The notes under the pieces are model-generated. The model was not told the origin of the DNA. It saw only the letters and a list, made by a program, of their open reading frames with translations, and made no database searches. A DNA stretch of 64,000 nt from Hirundichthys speculiger (taxonomy: Eukaryota > Chordata > Actinopteri > Beloniformes > Exocoetidae): positions 295,960-359,959 of the forward strand of contig JAGFBZ010000170.1 of the NCBI GenBank assembly GCA_018398805.1, in the 5' to 3' direction. Numbering within the stretch: the first letter of the stretch is position 1; each line of letters starts with the position of its first letter. Both the position numbers and the translations under genes were made by a program. Below, one piece after another: positions 11,159 through 23,513 of the stretch.

Positions 11159-12548
11159 GTCGTTGTCGGTTCCTGCTGGCTGGAGCCCTGAGGGTTCGGG
11201 CGGTGCCGCAGCTTCTCTAGAGGCACCGGGGCAACCCCAGACCGGGGCAGCGCCTCCTCCTGGACCGGCTGCTGATAAGTCTGGACGGTTCTTTTCATCT
11301 TTCCATCAGCACACGCTGTCCATTTCCTCCAGAGAGGCTCTGAAATCCGGATCCATCCGACCTGGACACTCATTTCTGCCGTGTGATAATCCTCCTCAGA
11401 TGCAGCCTCACGTGGACGAGGTTAACGGAGGGCTTCATCTCTGTATTCTGTCCTTGACAAGGCTGAGATGAGATTTGTCACATCTGTCACATCTGTCCAC
11501 AAAGAGGACAGCTGCTTGGTGTGCTGCAGAGATAAAATGCTTTTTTTTAAAAAAATTTTCCATGTTGCTCCAACTTTTTTTGATTTTGGGATTATATTCT
11601 GTGCTCATAATTAAGGCTTTGACATGTAAATCATTAACATACGAAGCATTACATGATGTCATCTTGTCAGGATGTCTCAGTTGCGTCTTGACAAACTTTA
11701 TCAGAAGGACAAATCCAACTTTTCAGTGGGAATAATCATAATAAGTCAATGTTTTTGCACAGTCTCAGAACTTTAATGTGTAAAAAGAAAAGAAAAAAAA
11801 ATGCCACAACTGCCGAGGATTAAAAAGAAATGCATGCGGGCCGACACACACCTCATAGACGAAGCAGCGCGCTCACGTTTGTGTACGTGAACTTCCTGAG
11901 CGAGCTGTTTTTGACAAAAACCAGCGGAGTCCCACTGAGCCCCAGTAGCTGGTAATTACCGGGTTAAAAGTGCCAGGCCATGAATAAAACAGTGTGGCTG
12001 CGGCACAATTAAATCAGGCAGCTATCCTTCAATGTTACCAAATAACTACGTGTCACTTCACACCTGGATCAGTGTGATGAATAATAAGCCGTCATGTCAC
12101 CGCTACAAACTCAACGTCCCCCCCCCCACCCCCACCCCCCCCAACCGCTCCAAACGGGGTCGTAACAAAGACGGAAGTGGAAGACGAGAGGGCCGATCTT
12201 CAGAGTTCCCAACGCGCCAAAGAACATTACATTTATGTTGCACAACGTTGAACATCGTTGGCCTCGTCTGGACGTTGCTCCCAAAGTCTGCTGGTTCGTT
12301 CAGACGCATCGGCGTCAACTTCTCAGCTGTCTTTCCACTTATAAATAATCTCTCTCGCTGCAAAACACCAAACTCATATATTCTCCAAACCTTCCCAGGT
12401 TGACGTGCAGCGACAGTTGCTTCTCTAAAAGTAAAACTTCTTGCGTGTTTTTATATTTGACAAATACAAATACCCGCAATGATCAGATGGTTTTCATGTT
12501 TCTACGTGAAGAGAAAAGCTAAAACAAACCTGCGTGCAGCGCTGTCGC

Positions 12549-12969
12549 TAGGGCTGTAGCGATACACTAATCTCACGATACGATACACGATATTTGGCTC
12601 ACGATACGATATATATCAATGTTACATCATACAATACATTTACATCATTTTCTGAAATATTTCAAAGGGACAAAGTGATTTTGGTGACATCTTGTGAGTG
12701 TTGCAATGACTTGTTTGAATGAATTGAACTGAAAGCATCAATTACACATTATGTGGCTGACAGGCAGCTTGCAAATGCTGGACAACATAAATAAAAGATT
12801 TGTTGAGAAAAATAGTTTCATTTATTTAAACAGTGCAAATTGTTACTTGCAAGCTTTAAAAGGTGGGTTTTAAAAGAAGCTTAGAATATCAATACCTCAA
12901 AAATCAATACTCTCTGGGGAAATAAAATATCGATATATATCGCAGAATCGATAAAATCGCTCAGCTCTA
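12549..12969. mobile_element. Non-autonomous hAT element, 421 bp
   Basis: The ends are TAGGGCTGTAGCGATACAC and, inverted, TAGAGCTGAGCGATTTTATC. Flanks GCTGTCGC and GCTGTGAC match at 6 of 8 positions. Terminal CGATA subrepeats are present. Confidence 0.8.
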
Positions 12970-14194
12970 GCTGTGACTCATTTACAGATATTCAGAAGTT
13001 ATTCATCTTCTTCTTGCAACCGCTTTATAAACTTTAAACAGCTGCTCTCTCCAGCAAAGGGCACTTTAGTCAGTGGAGTTAGTTTGCCGACCGATCAGTT
13101 ATTTCAAAGACTGAAGCCGACGGCGCAGAACGCGACCCGATTTCATCCTGTTGCAAACGGCTGCAGGAGCAGCGGATCCAGTTAAATCTGGTGTGAAGCA
13201 GACTTCCAGCAGAGGCGGTCCCGTCACCGAGCTCATATCTGGACATGAGTGACGGGCTATCGAGAAATTTGTCAGCCAGCGTCCCCCTTCACTGCCCGCC
13301 CGTCGACGACACCCCCGCCGTCAGTCAACGAGCAAAACAAAGAGCAGGGCGCTGGGAGCCGATTCCTCTCAACAAGTCTTTGCACCCCCCCTCCCCTCCC
13401 CCCGCCGCTGCCCGATAAACAACAAACAAAAAAAAAAAATCTAAAAAGGTGACATTGCGGTGCCCCTTTGGTCTGTAGCTGGTGGCCTGTCAGGTCCGTT
13501 TGATGTGAGTGAGCGGGAGCGGAGGTGGGAAGGCTGGACAGTAACATGCAGTGACACTAGTCACCCCCATCCGTCTGGGCTGGAGAAGGATGGCCCTGAC
13601 AATGATTGATGGCTGATATTCATTTATAGATCCAGAAGAACCGGGAGGCACAGTCCTGGTCCTGGCTTCGCTGGTCAAAAGCATCTGGGGCTATTTAGCA
13701 ATGTGGCTTGCTTTAAAAAAAAAAGTATTTATTTATTATTACTGGACTATTCATGAAACACAAACATGGAGACATTTAGACATTCTAACATCCACGACGG
13801 GACCCGGTCCTCCGACTCGCTTCATAGGAACATAGGAACCGTTTCGTTCCAAGATTTTATCATTTCGCTTCATGATTTTCATGATTTTGCAGATCGAACA
13901 GCCAGAGGAATTTGTTTCCATGACTGATCTGGTGAAGAACAGCGCAGATGATCCCGGACCTCTTTTATATGTGTCTGAATCAGTCAGAATTAATCAGAAT
14001 GAATCAGAATCAGTCCTGCATGGTCACAGTGATTTAGAAGAATTACAGTCTGCTCATCCTCATCTTTTAATCACTTTTCTGCATTTTGTCTCAGTTTTTT
14101 CTGGCTTGACAGAGCATTTACTTGAATTTCTGACTGCAGTTTTAGTGCAACAGTAATTGATTTCTGACAGCTTGTTCAGAAAGGTTCCCGGGAG

Positions 14195-14290
14195 AACGAA
14201 CTCGTTGGCGTGGCCCGGGTTTACAGAGATTTCTGGAACAATGTCCTGTGGACAGACAAGACTCGCGTGGAGATGTTTGCTCATCATGTC
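14195..14290 (+). pseudogene. Tc1-like transposase fragment
   Basis: The translated stretch FWNNVLWTDKTRVEMFAHH matches the region around the second catalytic acidic residue of Tc1-like transposases (usual form NVLWSDETKVELFG). The catalytic Asp is kept but the Glu is replaced by Lys. No long open frame surrounds it. Confidence 0.6.
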
Positions 14291-14370
14291 CAGCGTGATG
14301 TCATGAAAGGGGGATGATTTGAGGTTGATTTTAAATCATGAAGTCCTCTGTATATCAGAATATTCTAGAT

Positions 14371-14566
14371 CAGGGGTGTCAGACTCCAGTCGTCCAGGGC
14401 TCATGGGTTAACAACCCATTCAAATGAACGGGTCGCTAACAGACCTGTGCAGACCGGGACGACAAGCTGGTGGTGATCGATTCATTTGAATCGGGTCTGC
14501 TGGAGCAGGAGAATATCCAAGACATGCTGGACAGCGGCCCTGGAGGACTGGAGTCTGACACCCCGG
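14371..14566. mobile_element. hAT MITE, about 196 bp
   Basis: Inverted termini CAGGGGTGTCAGACTCCAGT and its near complement at the right end (ACTGGAGTCTGACACCCC). Both flanks contain TCTAGA, the preferred hAT target core (TTCTAGAT and ATCTAGAG). Confidence 0.8.
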
Positions 14567-15092
14567 ATCTAGAGGCTTGCAAAGGTTCGGTTGAACCGGG
14601 TCAGTGATCCCAAACACAGTAAATCTCTAACAGAATGGCTGAAAAAGAAAAGAACTGATGTGTTGCAACTGACCTGCAGATAGCTGCATGATACCTCAAT
14701 GAACTGACGAGAGGTCAGTGGTTTTAGTCATTTAAAAACTAAACAGAAAAAGGGGGAAAAATGCAAACACATGTTACTGGCATGTTAAAAGAAGTGAATG
14801 GCCTGTTTGAAAGCAAACCTTACAACCGGTACGACGCTTCTCAAATCTAAAAAATCCTCATGACCGACACAAGACGCCAAGTTCAGCGGTCCTAAATCTA
14901 CAGATGCAACAGTTAATCTGTTTCCACTGGGTTCCCTTGTTATCGTCTCACGTCTGTCGTGTATCTCAGCAACTTCCTTTCAGTCGGATGTTGGCACTGT
15001 TGTAGTACGACGGAAGAACTCGTCCTGTTTCATCGAGTCTCCAGAAAACTGTTTTTAAAGTGCTCTCGAGTCTGGGAAGCTGTCCAGTGCAT

Positions 15093-15093
<1 letters not shown>

Positions 15094-15128
<35 letters not shown>
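15094..15128. repeat. Poly(T) tract of about 35 nt
   Basis: Uninterrupted T run inside intron; it could be the reverse-strand poly(A) of a retroposed sequence, but no retroposed body was recognised. Confidence 0.9.
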
Positions 15129-15130
<2 letters not shown>

Positions 15131-15632
15131 GGTGGGCAGCAGTAAAATGCTGTGGCTGCACAGTCAGCTGTCAGTGTCTGTAATCTCTCAGGTCCTCACC
15201 GACTCACATTCGGTCTTACGGTCTTGCACCTTGTCGACATTGTCCACACAGTGAAACAGCGCGTCAACAGCTCAGCAGCAGCAGCTGCTCTCCTCTCCCG
15301 CTATTCACTTACAGCACATTAGATGTGTTCGGCTAAGGATGCTCAAACTGCTGATGCAAACATCCACACTTGAGTGGCTTTTTTTCCATTTTCAGGAGAT
15401 TAAAGCTGACGTGCACGAACATGATCAGCTGACAAACACTCAGCCTCCACGTTGATCTGCTGCCTTTGGACGAGCAGAGTTCAAATTCTCCGTTCGGATC
15501 AGTTTTTTTGAAGCACTAACTCACAGTAAAATCATCACAGGGCACTTTAAAGCACTTTAAAGCAGGAGCAAGTTGGATTCATGTCAAATTTAAATTAAAA
15601 AACCATCCAGTTCCACTCCAGTTAGTTATAAT

Positions 15633-15922
15633 CATGGCTTGACGCTAACTTTTTTGCTCACCAACCACTGTGGCTAGTGTTTTTCCTCAGTCATTAGCCA
15701 TTTAGTCTTTATGCTAGCCACAGCTTTGCTGTCAGTTTTTTTCTTCTTCACAATATTCTTGCATTTACATTTTAAATACAAACAATTGGTACAACTATTG
15801 TGATGTGTCATATCAAAGAATAAGTTACCAGCCAAAGTTGCTTGTGAGACAGAAATTGTTACTAGCCACAGCCAAATTTTACCAGCATTTGGCCGGTTGG
15901 CCGGTGTCAGTGTCAAGCCCTG
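15633..15922. mobile_element. hAT MITE, 290 bp, perfect 8-bp target duplication
   Basis: Ends CATGGCTTGACGC and GTGTCAAGCCCTG are imperfect inverted repeats. GTTATAAT flanks both sides (15625-15632, 15923-15930). Confidence 0.85.
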
Positions 15923-16559
15923 GTTATAATGCACTGATCACCCATTTCAGAATAACCATATTCATAAAAAAAAAAAAAAAAAAACGACAGAGCGCATCAG
16001 ACCCTCACTTTGGTTTGATCTCACGTCAGGAGCATCCACAAGGTGACAGCGTAGAGCATAAACGTCATTTTAACAGGACAAAACCTCCAGCAGAACCACA
16101 TTCAGGGCAAAATAGGAAAGTTTTAACACTAACCATAAAGAGAGACAGTGTTTGTGTTGCACACACTAAAACTCTAGAAAGCACAAGTAAATCTGCAGTC
16201 AGAGACCCCGGTGCTCTGGTGGGATAACACTAAGATCAGTTCTTTGATCTACCAAGGAACTTCACCCTTAAGGACTTTACCCAGAGCTCCGTTAGCTGCA
16301 GTAACACAGGAAGGAAGGAAAGGGAGGCATTTTTTTTAATCTAGATACTGTATTTCTGAGTTATTATTAAAATATTTTTCCCATGTTAGCTGTCCAGACA
16401 GTCTGATTCCAAGTAATAAACCTGTTCTGTGTTTGAACCTTCAACTGACAGAAATTATTTTACTTTTTATTGATATTACAAACCTGAACATAATACTCGG
16501 TTTTGTCTACATTTAAAATGAGTCTGTCCTCACTAATCTAGTTTTTTACTTATTGTGGG

Positions 16560-16740
16560 TCAGAATGACGTGTGAACCTTCATTCATTCATTCAGTCGAA
16601 CTAACATAAATAGTTGTGTCATCTGCAAAAAGAGAAACACAGCAGTTATTTAGAACACAAGGCAGGTCATTAATACATGTAGAAAAAAGGCAACGGGCCA
16701 AGACAGCTTACCTGAGGCACTCCATGCTGTAAATAAACCC
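16560..16740 (-). pseudogene. Antisense LINE reverse transcriptase relic
   Basis: The minus strand encodes QHGVPQ, then LGPLPFFYMYLNDLP and SLFADDTTIYVSS, the RT motifs GVPQGS-LGPLLF and FADDT of non-LTR retrotransposons. The SCL part is partly degraded and flanked by stops. It ends about 150 nt before a CADPS acceptor. Confidence 0.75.
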
Positions 16741-16892
16741 ATTCAAAGTTTTTATTTCAATTTGATTTTTGTGTTCAACGTACTGTTTAACTGTCAACGA
16801 ACAATTTTCTTGGCTCTTATCATTTACGGCCTGTTTCTGTCTTTCTGTCTTTGTCCGTCTGCTGCGACGGGCGGTTTATAAACCGTGAACAG

Positions 16893-17029
16893 ATGCGGAT
16901 CGGGCCCAGAAGCACGGCATGGACGAGTTTATTTCGGCCAACCCCTGTAACTTTGACCACGCCTCGCTCTTCGAACTGCTGCAGCGCCTCACCCTGGACC
17001 ACAGGCTCAACGACTCCTACTCCTGCCTG
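16893..17029 (+). CDS. cadps: CADPS exon: post-PH linker ([12 protein letters not shown])
   Basis: The exon begins after CGTGAACAG and ends at TGCCTG before GTAAGA. With the T from the upstream exon it reads [20 protein letters not shown], then [20 protein letters not shown] and DSYSCL, ending in phase 0. This is the conserved helical stretch between the PH domain and the MUN region. The acceptor is unusual: the pyrimidine tract (CTGTTTCTGTCTTTCTGTC) sits 35-60 nt upstream and the last 30 nt are purine-rich. The 150 nt beyond that tract is an antisense LINE relic, so the intron has been remodelled close to the splice site. Confidence 0.95.
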
Positions 17030-19463
17030 GTAAGAACCGACGTCTGCCGCTGGGACTCTGTTTTCAGTCAAACGTTGAGTGTATTTTACCGAAGACCGAC
17101 CTCCAATCTAAAGGACCGTATGGGGCAGTTATGTAACAGGTGACTGGAACAACGAGCTGTTTAAAAAGGCATTCATGAGGAGCAAAGATAAGCAGAAACA
17201 TTGCCAACAGATGCAGGTCAGAACCAGAAATCTCAGTTTGTCCCTCAAAGGATGTTTCATCATCAGAGCAAAATCTGCAAAAAGTATGCAACACTAAAAG
17301 TGTATAAAGGTGCATTGAAGGATAACTAAAAGGCCACACAAGTAAAGCTAATAAACAGCTGTAAAATAGTAGAATTAAGAGTACAAATCACCAGATAAAA
17401 GCCCAGAATAAATAATTAAATCACTGAAAATCACAGTTCAGTTGTCTGATGGCAGACAGACTGACCTGCAGGCATTAATGTCAAATTCACAGATAAAATG
17501 TGCATCAATAGTTTATATAACCACATGGACAAGGGATTAGAGCAGACACCTTCGTCAAGCACCATCCAGAGTCACAGTCGTTGATGGTGCAAAAATAAGC
17601 CGCATGTCCTTGTATTCAACGTCTCTGTTGAATCCAAGTCAGCATTCTGGATCTATCTGGAAGAAGTTACCACCACCATCTCCAAAACAGAGATAAGAAG
17701 GAGACGGCCAGACTGTTATCAGCTACAGGTGTGAAAGCCAGGCTCCATGACGGTTGGGATGTTTCCAGCGGCCCTGAGCTCCACGAGGTCAGCGACAGTT
17801 CAGAGCAACATCTTCGTCTTTCCAAGGAATATTCATGCATTAAAAAAAAAAGAGACAATTCAAGACATTACTGATGAGGAAGAGGAGTCTGCTGCAGGTC
17901 TCAAATGCAAAAAACACAGATATATGCTAAAATTAGGGCTGGGCAAGTTAACGCTTTAATTTATTAACGCCGACATTTATTTTATCGCGGGTTAACGCAT
18001 GTTGCTCACACGCTTTTGTTTTGAAAAGTCTGTTTCTGGCTGCTGCGGAACCGGAAAAGAATTATCAGGTAAACATGAGGAAAAGCTAAAATGGACATGG
18101 AGAACGGTAAAAATCAGTGTATTTTACAGTTCGGGTAGCAATATTAACAATTCTGTCTGAAAAAAAGATTCTGAATAACAACAAAACTTTTAAACCCCTT
18201 TGTTCAAGACGATTGTGTCATTCCTCCATGTTCCATCAGATCTGCTCCATGTGTTCACTGTCCTGCTGTTCTCTAGCTGGTTACTGCAGTGCAGCTCCAT
18301 CTAGTGGCACAGATGTGTAATGACAACAGAAAGCATCATCCACGATTATAAAACAACACCTATTTGAAAGAATATGACTTCTAGATTAAAATATTGTCCT
18401 ATATTCGGGCCAATACGGTAGTTTGATCAATGACTTATTCAACAGCAGATGGGTGTCCTGCAATGCTGGAAATGAGCGTCAGAAGATTCTGAGCTCGTCA
18501 TGATCTGAGGAGAAACAGACTGATGTCAGACGCAGAGCTGGAGAGGCTTTGGTTCATCTATATATGAGCTGAGTTTTCATTCAGATTTACACAATATTGC
18601 AAATATTATAGTATGTGATTTCAGCGTCGCCATGATACCTAAACTGCTGCACAAAGACATTTCAGGGTCACGTAAACCGGACAATTAAATATTAAATACA
18701 AATTTAGTGCCGTGGCCCGTTTTTTCATTTTGTATTTTTTAATCCAAGTCTTAAATTGAAATAGAAAAAAAAGGCATTTTTTTCTTTTTTTGTGTGTTAG
18801 AATAAAAAAAAAAAACAAAATAAAATGTAACTTTTTAATTTTTTAAATTTTTGATTGACAATTGATTTGTAACAACTGGCAAGTTGAACTCCCCGTTAAA
18901 AGTTTCTGCTGTTACCTCAGAAATTACCTGTTTTAATGTTCTGATTGTGGCTCAGGATTTTGTTGGTAGACTTCTTTTACTTTTTATAAAAACAGGATGA
19001 CATTAATGTCCTGGTAGTGGCAACAAGATTTATTTTATTTGACATTTTTTAAGATGAGATTTAAACTAAATATGTGTTACTGACAAGTGCTGATGTTAAA
19101 AGTGTTTAAACAACAAATGTTATGGCACTTTAGTTCATATGGCAGCGGAACATTTAAATAAAAGTGACCTTTACACTTATTGAATTCACTATTTGATTTT
19201 CTGTATACAATGTGATTAATTGTGATTAATCAGGGAAGTAATGCGATTAATCGCGATTAAAAATTTTAATCGTTGTCCAGCCCTAGCTAAAATAAAATAA
19301 AATTACTGAGAAAAGAACCAAACACACATGAAACATGGAGGTGCTCGTACGGTCTGCAAAGAAATCAAAGGCAGGCGAATTTATAAGTAATTAAAAATCT
19401 TTGTAATGTTGTATTGGTGATAAATCAGTTCACACAGCCATGAATGTGTGTGTTTTCCCGCAG
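17030..19463 (+). other. cadps: CADPS intron dominated by one hAT element
   Basis: The 1352-bp element at 17934-19285 fills over half of the intron. The stretch 17030-17925 has no recognised feature apart from unique-looking AT-rich sequence. Confidence 0.8.
17934..19285 (+). mobile_element. Non-autonomous hAT element, 1352 bp, full length (reference copy of family)
   Basis: Ends TAGGGCTGGGCAAGTTAACG and inverted TAGGGCTGGACAACGATTAA carry repeated TTAACGC and ATTAATCGCG subrepeats. The target duplication GCTAAAAT is exact (17926-17933, 19286-19293). No transposase frame is present. Further copies lie at 29499-30262 (reverse), 30339-31318 (forward) and 63240-64000 (reverse, cut by the window end). 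A middle part (about 18180-18425) is shared with the unrelated element at 38282-38883. Confidence 0.93.
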
Positions 19464-19651
19464 GGCTGGTTCAGTCCCGGTCAGGTCTTTGTCCTGGATG
19501 AGTACTGCGCTCGCTACGGTGTTCGAGGCTGCCACCGGCATTTATGTTACCTGAGCAATCTGCTGGAGCGGGCCGAGAACGGCGCCATGATCGACCCCAC
19601 GCTGCTTCACTACAGCTTCGCCTTCTGTGCCTCCCACGTCCACGGAAACAG
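19464..19651 (+). CDS. cadps: CADPS exon: [17 protein letters not shown] region
   Basis: The acceptor is TTTTCCCGCAG and the donor is AACAG before GTACGA. The exon enters in phase 0 and leaves two bases (AG). It encodes [20 protein letters not shown], then a Cys/His-rich segment [20 protein letters not shown] and [22 protein letters not shown]. This is one of the most conserved stretches of the CAPS family; no enzymatic role is known for it. The [10 protein letters not shown] part supports CADPS over CADPS2, which as I recall has MEHSENG. Confidence 0.96.
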
Positions 19652-20320
19652 GTACGACTCAAACTCCCTGCCTCCCGCCCCCGAGCTCCCTGATCAAACA
19701 GCTAAAAGGGAGCTCAAAATAATTGAGTTCATAAAGAAAAAAAGGCTTCAGAAGCACAGTTTTCTCAGGAACGAGAAGGTAAGCTGCTTTTCTGGTATCC
19801 TAAAAAATGTAAATAACAGCAGAATGCAATGATTTTTTCCCATCTCACTACCCACAGATTGAAATCTCTTCTCATAAAAGGCGATTTTGCGTGATTTTTT
19901 TTTTTTTTTAAAGCTAAAAGCAGCACAAAGGAACTTTTGTCACTTTTAGCTAGGTGGGCTGAAAACATGGCTTTTATAACCCCGTCAAAGATCACTCTTG
20001 TTTGGCCTTGTTTGCCTTCATCAATGCTCTGTGAGCACCGCCGTTCACGTGTGACACGCAACTGTAACGGTGACTGGGGTTCGTTTTAGCCGTTAGCACG
20101 GATGGTAAAATAGTGATGATCCAGCTTCGGCATGGAGGTGTGGAAAAGTGATTTTAGGAACCAGGACCAGCTAAAGGACTAGTGACCTGTCCAGGATGTT
20201 CCCCTGACTTCAGCAGATCCCCGTGACTCTACACAGGACTAAACGGGTGTGGATGATGGATGGATGCAGGGGGTGCTGGGAGTCTGAGACAGCTGTACGT
20301 TATATATGTGTGTATATATA

Positions 20321-20686
20321 CAGTCATGGAAAAAATTATTAGACCACCATTTTTTTTTCACTTTCTTGTTCATTTTAATACCTGGTACCACTAAACGTCA
20401 TCATGTGACTAAAACAGACAGAAAAGAAAACACTGAATGCATAAAAGCAGTGTTTTTGGCAGTACAACGCCATAGCTATTGATGTAAAAACTTAAGTGAT
20501 TTAGGTTATAATCAAGAAAACCATGGAAAATGGTAAGATATCAGCTCTTAAATAAAACTCTTATGAGCAATCTTTGTGGTTATCGTTATGTTTGTCCAAA
20601 CAAATGTACCTTTAGTTGTACCAGGCATTAAAATGAACAAGAAACTGAAGAAAACAAGGGTGGTCTAATAATTTTTTCCATGACTG
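20321..20686. mobile_element. Tc1-like MITE, 366 bp, copy 1
   Basis: Inverted termini CAGTCATGGAAAAAATTATT and AATAATTTTTTCCATGACTG enclose a non-coding interior. It inserts next to TA repeats. It is nearly identical in sequence and equal in length to 61137-61502, so the family moved recently. Confidence 0.93.
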
Positions 20687-20711
20687 TGTATATATATATA
20701 TATATATATAT
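20687..20711. repeat. (TA)n microsatellite between two elements
   Basis: Short alternating TA run separating the Tc1 MITE from the adjoining hAT fragment. Confidence 0.85.
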
Positions 20712-21035
20712 TAGGGGTGAGTATGGGCAAGGACCTCGCAATACAATATGTATCATGATACTTAGGTCACGATACGATATTATCATGATATATTGCGATA
20801 TTCTACCCAGTTAATATCTAAATTAAAAGTAGAGATGAAAAATCAAGTTGCTATATATGTTCATCAGATGATATTGATCATTGAGAGTATAACTTGAGTC
20901 AAAACTATTTGCTTCAAAACAACCGATTTATTGTTTATTATTAGTGTTTTCGAAAAAAATTGATATTAGGAGCTGAAAAATCGATATTTTATTGGCCGGC
21001 CGAAAATCGCGATATATTGCCAAATCGATTTTTTT
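20712..21035 (+). mobile_element. hAT-like element, partial
   Basis: Starts TAGGGGTGAGTATGGGC with ACGATACGATATTATC subrepeats and ends near CGCGATATATTGCCAAATCG. The terminal inverted copy is lost in a T-rich run, so the right border is approximate. Confidence 0.6.
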
Positions 21036-22179
21036 TTCTCACATTTTTTCTCCCTTGTTTCCAATGTTTTTTTGTTTGTTTTTACATTTTTGAGGTGCTG
21101 CAGCCCCACCAACACGGGGGGCTACAGCACCCCCAACACCTATACTTCCCGCCTTACTTGATGTCTGTATGGAGTAGCTGAAGGCCCAAAGGAAATGTTG
21201 ATTTGGTCCACGTTTGGTAGATATTTGACTGAGTTTATTTAGCTCTGCTTATCCTAGCCTCATCGCTGTCCATCAAGGTCAAGCATGAACCGAAGAAACT
21301 TGTCTGGGTCATGTTCAGGTCATGTACAGTCCAACACAAGACTGAATATTTCATGAGTCCCTTAAAAAGCTACAGACCTCCACTGTCAAGTTCACACTGA
21401 GCTTATTTGAGGTGAGCGAGGAATTATCAGTCGTCCATTTGTGCAGTTGGGTCGTTTTAGAAAAAGTCCACGTTTGGAAATGGTGACACCTGAATTCCTC
21501 GTCTGGGTCGATTGTTTCCTGTAGAAGGATTCAGTTAGAAAAGGCAGCTGGACCATGTGAGTCTCAGTGACTCAACTAGGGACAGAAGTTCCTGGAGTCT
21601 CTCAGCTGGAGATCAAATGATGTCACATCCTGAAGCGTCTTTGATCTGAAGTCATGTGACCGTCAGTCCAGCGTTCGCCGTCTCGTCTAAGTTGCACTGT
21701 TTACCTCACCTCCGTTCTGCTGCGATGTCCTCACAAATCAGACCTGTCAGACATCTGCGGCTGAACAGTAACAAAGACAGACGAGGGCCACGCCAGGACT
21801 GAGGGCAAAGGTCACGGGGGGCTGTCTGTCAGAGGCCGGCCCCCCATCTCCACTCCCCCCCCCCCCCCCCCCCTTTCATCCCTCCAACCCAGCCTGTCCT
21901 CCAACTATTTTCCATCCATCCTTCCCTCCGTCCTGCTGACAGACAGCCGCGGACGACTGAGACCTTTTCTGATCGGTGTGGACAGATGGACAACCGGCGC
22001 ATCAGTAAGAAAAAAAAAAAAAACAGAAGAAGAAATATAGCTTCAAGGGCCAATCATCAGGGTCCAAGCTAATACGCAGCATTGAACTTGTACGTTGACC
22101 ACAGACCTTTAAAGGACCTTTAACTGTCATGGAGCGCGTGACACGCCGTCGTTCTCTGATCACTTTTGATAACTTTTAA

Positions 22180-22400
22180 TCAATAATCTGATGAGGGGGA
22201 GTTTTTCCTTGACCACCGTTTGGCTGAAAGGGTTTTTCTCCCACTAGGGGAGTTTTTTTTTTTACCTGTAATGTTTCTTTAATTAAGATTTAATAGTATT
22301 TCTTACAGTTAATAATAATCGCTCGGGGGTCTCTGAAGAGTGCTTACAGATAAGTTGTAATGTAATAGACGTTATACGAATAAAGTTGAACTGAACTGAA
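22180..22400 (+). mobile_element. LINE (L2-type) 3' tail
   Basis: GGGAGTTTTTCCTTGACCAC is followed by CTCGGGGGTCTCTGAAGAG and ends TACGAATAAAGTTGAACTGAACTG. This is the fish LINE 3' terminal motif (GAGTTTTTCCTTG ... AATAAA-TTGAATTGAATTG). No coding part remains. Confidence 0.65.
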
Positions 22401-22894
22401 GTGAATGAGAGCTCCCCCTACTGGACAGTTAGTTTGGACACGTTGATGTGTGAATCGCAGCGCTCTCTGCTGTTTATTAAATCTGCTGCGCTCACAAAGA
22501 CCGTCAACCTAGCAGGTTTTATCTACTTTAAATTATTACATCTCAAGGAAACAGGCTGAAGAGCACCGTTGGGCAAGTTCACTTTCTACACGAACTAGTT
22601 AAGTTCATAGTTTATAGAAATTAAAATGAACTAGTTTAGTTCACCATTTCAAAAAATGAACTAAATAGTTCATTTTTAGTTCTTTTTTAAATTCTTTTTT
22701 TTTTTAAATATTGCTGCAAGCAATTATTTGTCAAAATGATTGCCACTGCCCATTATTTTATCCATTTTAGCTGTGGAAAACTATTGGTCCAATTCAGAAT
22801 CCTGAACCAACCAGGGTTCACATTAGCATTAGCATTAGCATTGAAGGAACAGCCCATGTAAAACTGTAATTTCCGTTTCAGCTTCTCTCTACAG

Positions 22895-23275
22895 CAGCCT
22901 TTCCAAACTTCAGAATACCAAGGACCAATTTGAAATGTGAAACATCTCTGCAGCGCACCAGAACCTTTAATCACAACTGTGATCAACATACAGGACCAGG
23001 AACCATGATCCGATATTAATGTGAGGGGTCAACAAATAAGGTGACACTTGTCATATTAAGTTAAGATGACAGTAGAATAACACTTAACTGGTTGGTTTTA
23101 TTACTTCTTAATGTTTTTTAATCATGTCATTAATATTTTACAGTCATTAAAAACATATTTAAAAAAGATCGAGGATTTAAAACACATTTGTTTAATTTTA
23201 ATGACCTCTCATGGCCCACCTGCAGTCCCACGACGGCCCACCAGGGGGCTGCGGCCCACACTTTGGGAATCGCTG
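22895..23275. mobile_element. Nested hAT MITE, 381 bp, perfect 8-bp target duplication
   Basis: Ends CAGCCTTTCCAAACTTC and CACTTTGGGAATCGCTG are imperfect inverted repeats. CTCTACAG is present at 22887-22894 and 23276-23283. It sits inside the larger GAACTA-repeat element. Confidence 0.88.
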
Positions 23276-23513
23276 CTCTACAGTAGATTAAAAATGAGGA
23301 AAAACTTGCTGCCAAATGTTATTATAAGACAAAAACAGGTCCTTAAGGTGCAAATGTTTTTTCCCTCCATTTCAATATTTCAATCCCCCCCAGCAGTCGG
23401 GGGTCTCCTCCAGCTCTGGATAACTGCAGCTCTCATCTTCCTGCTTGTTTTAACGTTTGATGACTGTAACCTAAGAATTTGGATATCTTCTTAGTCGTAA
23501 GAATTATTAATTA

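Larger units (their letters stand above)
8617..16892 (+). other. cadps: CADPS intron following the PH-domain exon
   Basis: It holds the 12-nt microexon, a possible solo LTR, four hAT-like elements (10288, 12549, 14371, 15633), a 35-nt T run (15094-15128) and an antisense LINE relic just before the acceptor. The stretches 11167-12540, 12978-14360 and 15931-16550 contain nothing I can classify apart from homopolymer runs, a Tc1-like fragment near 14195-14290 and C-rich tracts (12118-12140, 13385-13405). Confidence 0.8.

Noticed and set aside
19652..19832. Continuation of the open frame past the GTACGA donor of the exon ending at 19651
   Set aside because: The joined reading AG + G CCC GAC (RPDGIG) with the exon at 29204 fits the family exactly; the read-through peptide does not.
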